Assembly: GCF_003369915.1 (NCBI RefSeq)
Contig: NC_046674.1
Coordinates: 15,624,001 to 15,688,000 of the forward strand
Length of the DNA stretch: 64,000 bases
Source of the DNA: Drosophila miranda
Taxonomy: Eukaryota > Arthropoda > Insecta > Diptera > Drosophilidae
Direction: 5' to 3'
The notes under the pieces: generated by a model
Told to the model about the DNA's origin: nothing
The model's input: only the letters and a program-made list of their open reading frames with translations
Databases searched by the model: none
Translations under genes and position numbers: made by a program
In this document: piece after piece, positions 58,742 through 64,000 of the stretch
How the letters are laid out: each line of letters opens with the position of its first letter
Numbering within the stretch: position 1 is the stretch's first letter

Positions 58742-58815
58742 AAATATACCGTCCGACCCTCAGAAATATACCAAAATATACCGTCTTATTTTAAAAATAT
58801 ACCGTAAATATACTG
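58742..58815 (-). promoter_or_regulatory. cluster of Motif 6-like elements
   Basis: Four copies of GGTATATTT (the last as AGTATATTT) on the minus strand; near matches to Motif 6 (KTYRGTATWTTT), which is known to occur together with Motif 1. Confidence 0.6.
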
Positions 58816-61188
58816 ACGACTTCCAGTTCTATTGTACATATTCCTCGATTTTGATATTCCGACGAATATTACTAGCTAAATAGAACCCTCAGTCCTGCCC
58901 ACATAATTTTATCCGATTAATGAATCTATTTTCTACCTGACTGGTTTATTTTAAATACTTTGATTTTTTTTGCCTAATTTTGGTTCCGCGGAAAATATTA
59001 ACAATTGTAAATTCTTATTGTAGATTCATACGAGGTCCAATTTTCGGCGAATAAAATTCAGAATCTGATCCACCTACTGAATATGAACGCGTACATTTTC
59101 CGTTGGGTTTACCTTTTTAATGGTTGGGATATGCAGTTCCAATTATCACCATATGTCGATCCAAGTACAGTAATTTAAGTAAATATGTAATTTAAAAGTA
59201 TGGAATGGGGCTCATTGTTGTCAACCGAGTGGATACGAGTGGTACTCGCCAAATATAAATTGTTTGAAAGTGAATGAACGAAAAGGAAATAAATGCAATC
59301 TATTGGAATAAATGATACACGGATGTTCGATTTGAGATAGCGAAAATTCAAAAAACTTGTGTATAGGAGTTTCTATACCCTTTATTCTTAAATATACCTT
59401 TGAAAATTCAATTTAATAGATTTTTGAAATTGACAAAATATATATACTATATACTATATAGCGATATGCGGAACGAATACGGCGTTTTGTTTCGAAAATA
59501 GCACTATTATAGTTAATAGTCGATAGTCAAGTCTATTATACTTAATAGTCAATATTAAGTATAGTTCAATATGTTACATGGTTTAATTGTTAATTTAAAA
59601 AAAAAGCAGCAACAAATATATTTTCCCAATTGCAAGGAGAAAAGTAAATCAGAACCAGAGCTACCTCGATACCACTGACCAATACATGTTATTGTCATCG
59701 ATAGACATCCTGCGCGCCCACTAAATTCAAACTACATATTTCACGCATACATTTTGCTTACGAAGTTGAGGTGGAAAAACATTTATTTGATCATTTAAAG
59801 TGTTTAAAATAATATTAAATGTAGCAAAATACGCGCCATTTTGCGTGTGCTGGTGCACACTTACAACACGACACACATACATTTATATTTATTTATTTAT
59901 TAATATTATTGTAAACTTATTTCGTTTAGTCGTTTCAATTGCCTTTTGCTTGATATCACCAAAGTAATTTTACATCAATTTCTCCAAATTTCTCCAAGGG
60001 ATGCCTCTGCATCCTTTGATTTCCATTCTTCTTAGTTTTCAGAGAGCTTACAGCTAAGTAAAATTATAGGTTTTACTGCCTCTTTAGCATATAGTATGTG
60101 TGGGCTTTAGAAAATATTGTTAGTTGCTCAGTTAAAGTGATCGTTGCTGTGTATGGCGTGTGTGTGTGGTGTGGTGTGTTGGGTGTCTGTTAAGAGCAAT
60201 CGTTCCTTTTCTCATCAAAGTCGCACCATTTTACAAATGTTTAGTTACTCATGTTGAATCACAATCACTTTCATTTCGTGTTAGTTATGTGCGCAAATTA
60301 CCAACAAAATCAATGCGAAATTATACAAAAACAAACTATACAGATCAGTTTATTTCTGATTTTTTTTATTACCAAAAAAAAAAAACCTAATTAAACGAAA
60401 GTTCGTTCATGAGAGGTGGCAAATTATGTACGAGCGTGCATTTAGGATAGTTTTTAAATGTATTACAAATAATATATTAAACTTAAATGGGGGTTTGGGT
60501 CGATCTCCAATAGTAGATAATACGCTTCGAAATCTTTAAGTAATAGCGGACATTTTGTTTATAGAATGTGTTCAAACTCGCCTAAAGTAAACGTCTCGTG
60601 CACACACTGTATACCTGTATGCATATAGTGTATATAGTGTATATATATATGTATGTACTATATATATCCTACAATCGTAAGTGTATCGTAAGTGTTTAGG
60701 TTCTGTTTCCGTTTTCCGTTTTAGTGTAGAAGATCAGTAGTCAGTGGATCCGTGTGTCCGTGCTCCAGCACGGCCATACATTCGCTCCATTCTCTGTAAA
60801 TGTTTCGCTCTTCCTTTTTCCCAATTTCAAACGCAGTTTTGTAGCAAAAGTTAGGAACCTGTTTCCTGTTGCCTGTCGCCTGTTGTGTGTGGGTGTGCAG
60901 GTGTGTTTCAAAAACTGGATAACAAATGCCTTTTTTGATAATTGATAACGTGTTGATCTAGCTGTATGTGTGTGTGTGGTGTTTATATGTGCAAAGTGTA
61001 ACAAAAATCTATAAAAAAATTAAGCAAAATATAATCGAGAAAATCCTAGGCCTGACGGAAAAAAAAAATGCAGTTAATACACAATATTCGCTGCAATTCC
61101 CATAATACGCTATGCTACAAGATTCGCTGCAGTTGTTGGTGGTTGGTTGTTGGTTGCTCCCTTCCCTACTGGCTACTGTGGCTACTAT
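58816..61188. other. AT-rich stretch, partly 3' UTR of the zinc transporter gene
   Basis: No gene seen. Minus-strand AATAAATAAATAAAT at about 59905-59886 could end a 1.3-kb 3' UTR for the transporter. TG repeats at 60157-60180 and 60964-60980. Confidence 0.5.
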
Positions 61189-63623
61189 CTAGTGCACGTG
61201 CTGATGGTGGGCGGCACTGGGGGGCGCAGTGCCAAACACGCTCATCAGATCCCCCTCAAAGAGGGCAATTATCAGCATTATCCCCACGCCACTGAGCATA
61301 CCGAGTATCTGCAGCAGAAACTGGGCCAGCGACTTGTGTGAGGCCGATATCTCAGGCATCTGTAAACAGAAAATATAGCAATCATTATCGAAATACGAGT
61401 TTAAATGGGAATTGGGAAATTGCTTAACATACCATATCGACCAGGGCAATGTATATAAACAGACCCGCTGCTACGGCAAACATCCATTGGGCCACATCCT
61501 GCGACTGGCCAAAGGCAATGCCAAAGATCATGCCAATGAAGCTGAGTACACCAGTCAACAGATTGTAGTACACAGCCGATTTCACGGACATGCCCGCCTT
61601 CATCAGAATGGCAAAGTCGCCCAGCTCGTGCGGCAGTTCATGACAAAAGACGGCCAGCGAGGTGGAGAAGCCACCGGCAATGTTCTCGGCAAATGCCGCC
61701 CCAATGGCCATGCCATCGGTGAAGTTATGTAACCCGTCGCCCATGATGATCATCCAGGCCACGGCGCTCAGCGTCTCGGGCGGCGAATGGACATGCCCGT
61801 GGCGATGGCTATGGCCATGATGCGAGGACTCGTGCTCCCTTAGAATTACAGTCACATGATCGTTCTTTCCGTCCTTGCCATCCACCACCTTGCTGTTGCT
61901 GTTCGAGGCGGCATACACAGCATTGCCATCCAGATCCGTGACAATGGTATTGTTGTCCTGTGCCTCCTGATGCTGCTGCTGCTGGTGGTTGTTATGCTTG
62001 TGATTGTGGTTGTGGTGGTTCATCTCTACACAGTTCGTGTGCAGCGTGGAGAGAAGAGACTCGGCGGCCGCTGCCATTTCACTGGAACCATCGTGATCGG
62101 CGAGTCCGTTGCGTACCTCAGAGGCGGACGCCGCATCCCCACCTGCCCCTGCCACGGACGCAGCCACTCCGTCGCCGGGGAGGTGCATCCACTCGCTCTG
62201 CTTGTTGTTCATCGTAATCTCATCGTAGCAGTACGGATAGGAGCTGTATTTCTGCTTGCAGATCTTGTCCCCCGCCACGGAGTTGTTCACCGACGAGTCC
62301 GGATCACGCATCACCTTCGCACGCGACGGCTTCTTTGTCTCCTTCTTCTCCACGCTCTTCCGCCACTCGGAGATCATGGTCAGAGCATGTTCTGTAATGT
62401 AGAAGAATATGATGCCGCCCAGGCAGCCCAATCCCTTCATGATCATCCCTCGCTCGTCCTGTCCTGCCAGCGACTGCCATCGAAAGAGAAAACAAGAAAA
62501 GAAATTAGAAATCACAAAGGAACTAACGACAACAACCCCATGCCCATACTCACATGCGGTAGTAAATGGAGCAGAGCATCGCCAGTCATTGTCCCCACGG
62601 CCAACGACACCAGATACTGTATAATGTGCTTGTAATACCGGGAGCCCATGAAGGGTATGATGGCCACCCCAACCAGGCCTAGGATGCCGCAGGCAAACAC
62701 CGAAATGAATGCATAGACCCACACTGAAACAGAAGATTAATTTCATTAAAAGACAACAAAAAAGCATCAGTCATTAGATTCAACGCACCATAGAACATAT
62801 CCTTCTCTGCGACAAGCAGCTTCTCCGTGCTATCGATCTCGGCCAGCACATCCAGCTCTATGCAGCCGCCAGTCTGGGCCTTCAGTTCGTGCAGCAGCAC
62901 AGGACACAGATGTAGCATATCTCGTTCGCTGAGTGTAAAGTTGGTGGGCCCCTCGATGGAGCTGCTGTTGTGTTGGAGCAGGGCAGGTGCGCATACAATG
63001 TTGGAGTTGGTGCCATTATTGCTAAGGGTGCAGTTCTTTAGCTTGAGCTCCTCTCCTTCCGCCACCTGCGGCTTCTCGCTGTGACTGTGACTGTGATGGG
63101 AGAGATCGTGGGGCTGGACATGATGCACCAGGCGACTAGCAGGCACGCACTGAGGAGAGGGGGATACATTAATGTGGAGTCCACAAAAGAAGAGCGAACC
63201 TTTACTTACGGTTCCCTCGCTGGAGGCCACCATCGAGTGTAGGTTTATCTGCTGCAGGAAACTGTTGAAACCACTGCTGTCCATCGCCCCCTGCTGGGCC
63301 ATCAGCTTGTCGAGAAAGTACTTGGTGATCTGCGGGACAGGTGGCTCGGAATGGCCATGGCCATGCTCGGCATGCCGTTTGCCTCTCCTCGAGGGCGGAC
63401 TTGTGCTGTAATTCTGGGTATCGTCGATAGCTAGCTGCTGTCTCTGATCGGTGGTTTCACTGGAGGGACTGGAGGAGAGACTGGTGTAGACGCGCGCATT
63501 AAGCTGCTCCTGGCTGTGCATCACGGTGGCGCCTGCGAGCAGGCTCTCCACATGATCCTGGCAGTGCAGGCGATGGGCGCAGAGGAGGCAGACCACACAA
63601 ACGGCCATTATGTGACGCGCCAT
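61189..63623 (-). CDS. foi: LIV-1 type ZIP zinc transporter, probably fear-of-intimacy
   Basis: Exons 63623-63210, 63149-62789, 62723-62554, 62473-61433 and 61359-61189 agree in phase and give 718 residues. Signal peptide MARHIMAVCVVCLLCAHRLH. The extracellular part has His-rich patches (HAEHGHGH, HDLSHHSHSH) and a CPVLLHEL motif like the CPALL motif of LIV-1 proteins. Membrane segments begin WVYAFISVFACGILGLVGVA, with LAVGTMTGDALLHLLPH in TM2. The cytoplasmic loop is His-rich (HHNHNHKHNNH, HHGHSHRHGHVH). The LIV-1 metal sites are HNFTDG (about 563) and HELPHELGD (about 590). It imports zinc into the cytosol (known for the family); foi acts in gonad and tracheal morphogenesis in D. melanogaster. 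The symbol is from memory of the N-terminal sequence. Confidence 0.88.
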
Positions 63624-64000
63624 CTTCTCGGCCGCTTCTTGTTCTTTCTTCTTCTCTTCTCAAACAACAAATGCTATATAGTTTCTGATGATTCCGATCG
63701 TTTCTGGTTGATTCGGTTTACTGCCCAGCAATCATTATATGTACATGTATTCAGTCAATCAATCAATCAATCAGTCAGTCAGTCAGTCATCAATTTACGC
63801 GCTCAGCTCAGATCTGAAATGGAACGTAGAGTAATATGCTGGGGGATTAGTCAAAGAAAATCTCACAATACAAACGGCTATCACACCAACACAGAATTCG
63901 ATCTGTATACACGTATGCACATAGATTCTATGCCGGGGCGGGAGACGGGACGGGACGGGACTCTACTCTAATCGTTAGCTCGTTATCCCATCCCACACTC
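63624..64000. other. 5' flank of the zinc transporter gene
   Basis: TCAATCAATCAGTCAGTCAG-type repeat at 63752-63790 and GGGACGGGACGGGAC at 63945-63960. No gene seen. Confidence 0.55.

Noticed and set aside
1-64000. LTR elements, Polinton-like elements, tRNA or rRNA genes, CRISPR arrays
   Set aside because: Looked for and not seen; only LINE and Helitron-like remnants and simple repeats are present.

Overview
The window is animal nuclear DNA from a fly of the genus Drosophila, most likely the obscura group. Genes have short introns (about 55-70 bases), GT-AG splice sites, TATA boxes about 25-30 bases upstream of inferred starts, and DREF and Motif 1 promoter signals. The gene content matches Muller element D (D. 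melanogaster 64F-65A). The placement in the obscura group rests on scattered Helitron-derived DINE-1-like fragments of the type common there and on a LOA/R1-like LINE remnant. In the obscura group this arm is X-linked. Species cannot be fixed from the sequence alone.

Region 1 (46-4806) is one six-exon minus-strand gene for a secreted 697-residue protein with a cuticle-type domain at each end. Region 2 (about 8.2-35.5 kb) is the 65A cuticle cluster: seventeen genes. Sixteen are small RR-1 or RR-like genes and one is a larger proline/glycine-rich gene. Within it, five minus-strand genes lie in the order A1-B1-C-B2-A2, where A1/A2 and B1/B2 are almost identical pairs. A second near-identical pair (24.3 and 25.6 kb) is inverted tail to tail with arms of about 530 bases. 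Two genes are intronless. All these products should be exported by epidermal cells and bind chitin during moulting, and most genes have their own TATA promoter.

Region 3 (36.9-38.6 kb) is a two-exon PRDM13-type zinc-finger gene. A 5-kb AT-rich, microsatellite-rich stretch separates its 3' end from that of the next gene. Region 4 (43.5-58.6 kb) is a compact housekeeping block: a SAPS-domain PP6 regulatory subunit (minus), a ZAD plus 12-finger protein (plus), an SHPRH-like SNF2/PHD/RING helicase (minus), and an intronless paralogue of the 12-finger protein (minus). Region 5 (61.2-63.6 kb) is a LIV-1 type zinc transporter, probably fear-of-intimacy (minus).

I reconstructed the exons by hand from splice sites. 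In every multi-exon gene the phases agree and the joined reading frame is open, except for the 5' end of the gene at 31.3-31.8 kb, which I could not settle. I saw no tRNA, rRNA, CRISPR array, LTR element or other virus-like element. The most interesting structure is that copy A1 sits between two direct Helitron fragments and carries a piece of LINE that is longer at copy A2, which suggests A1 is the derived copy.
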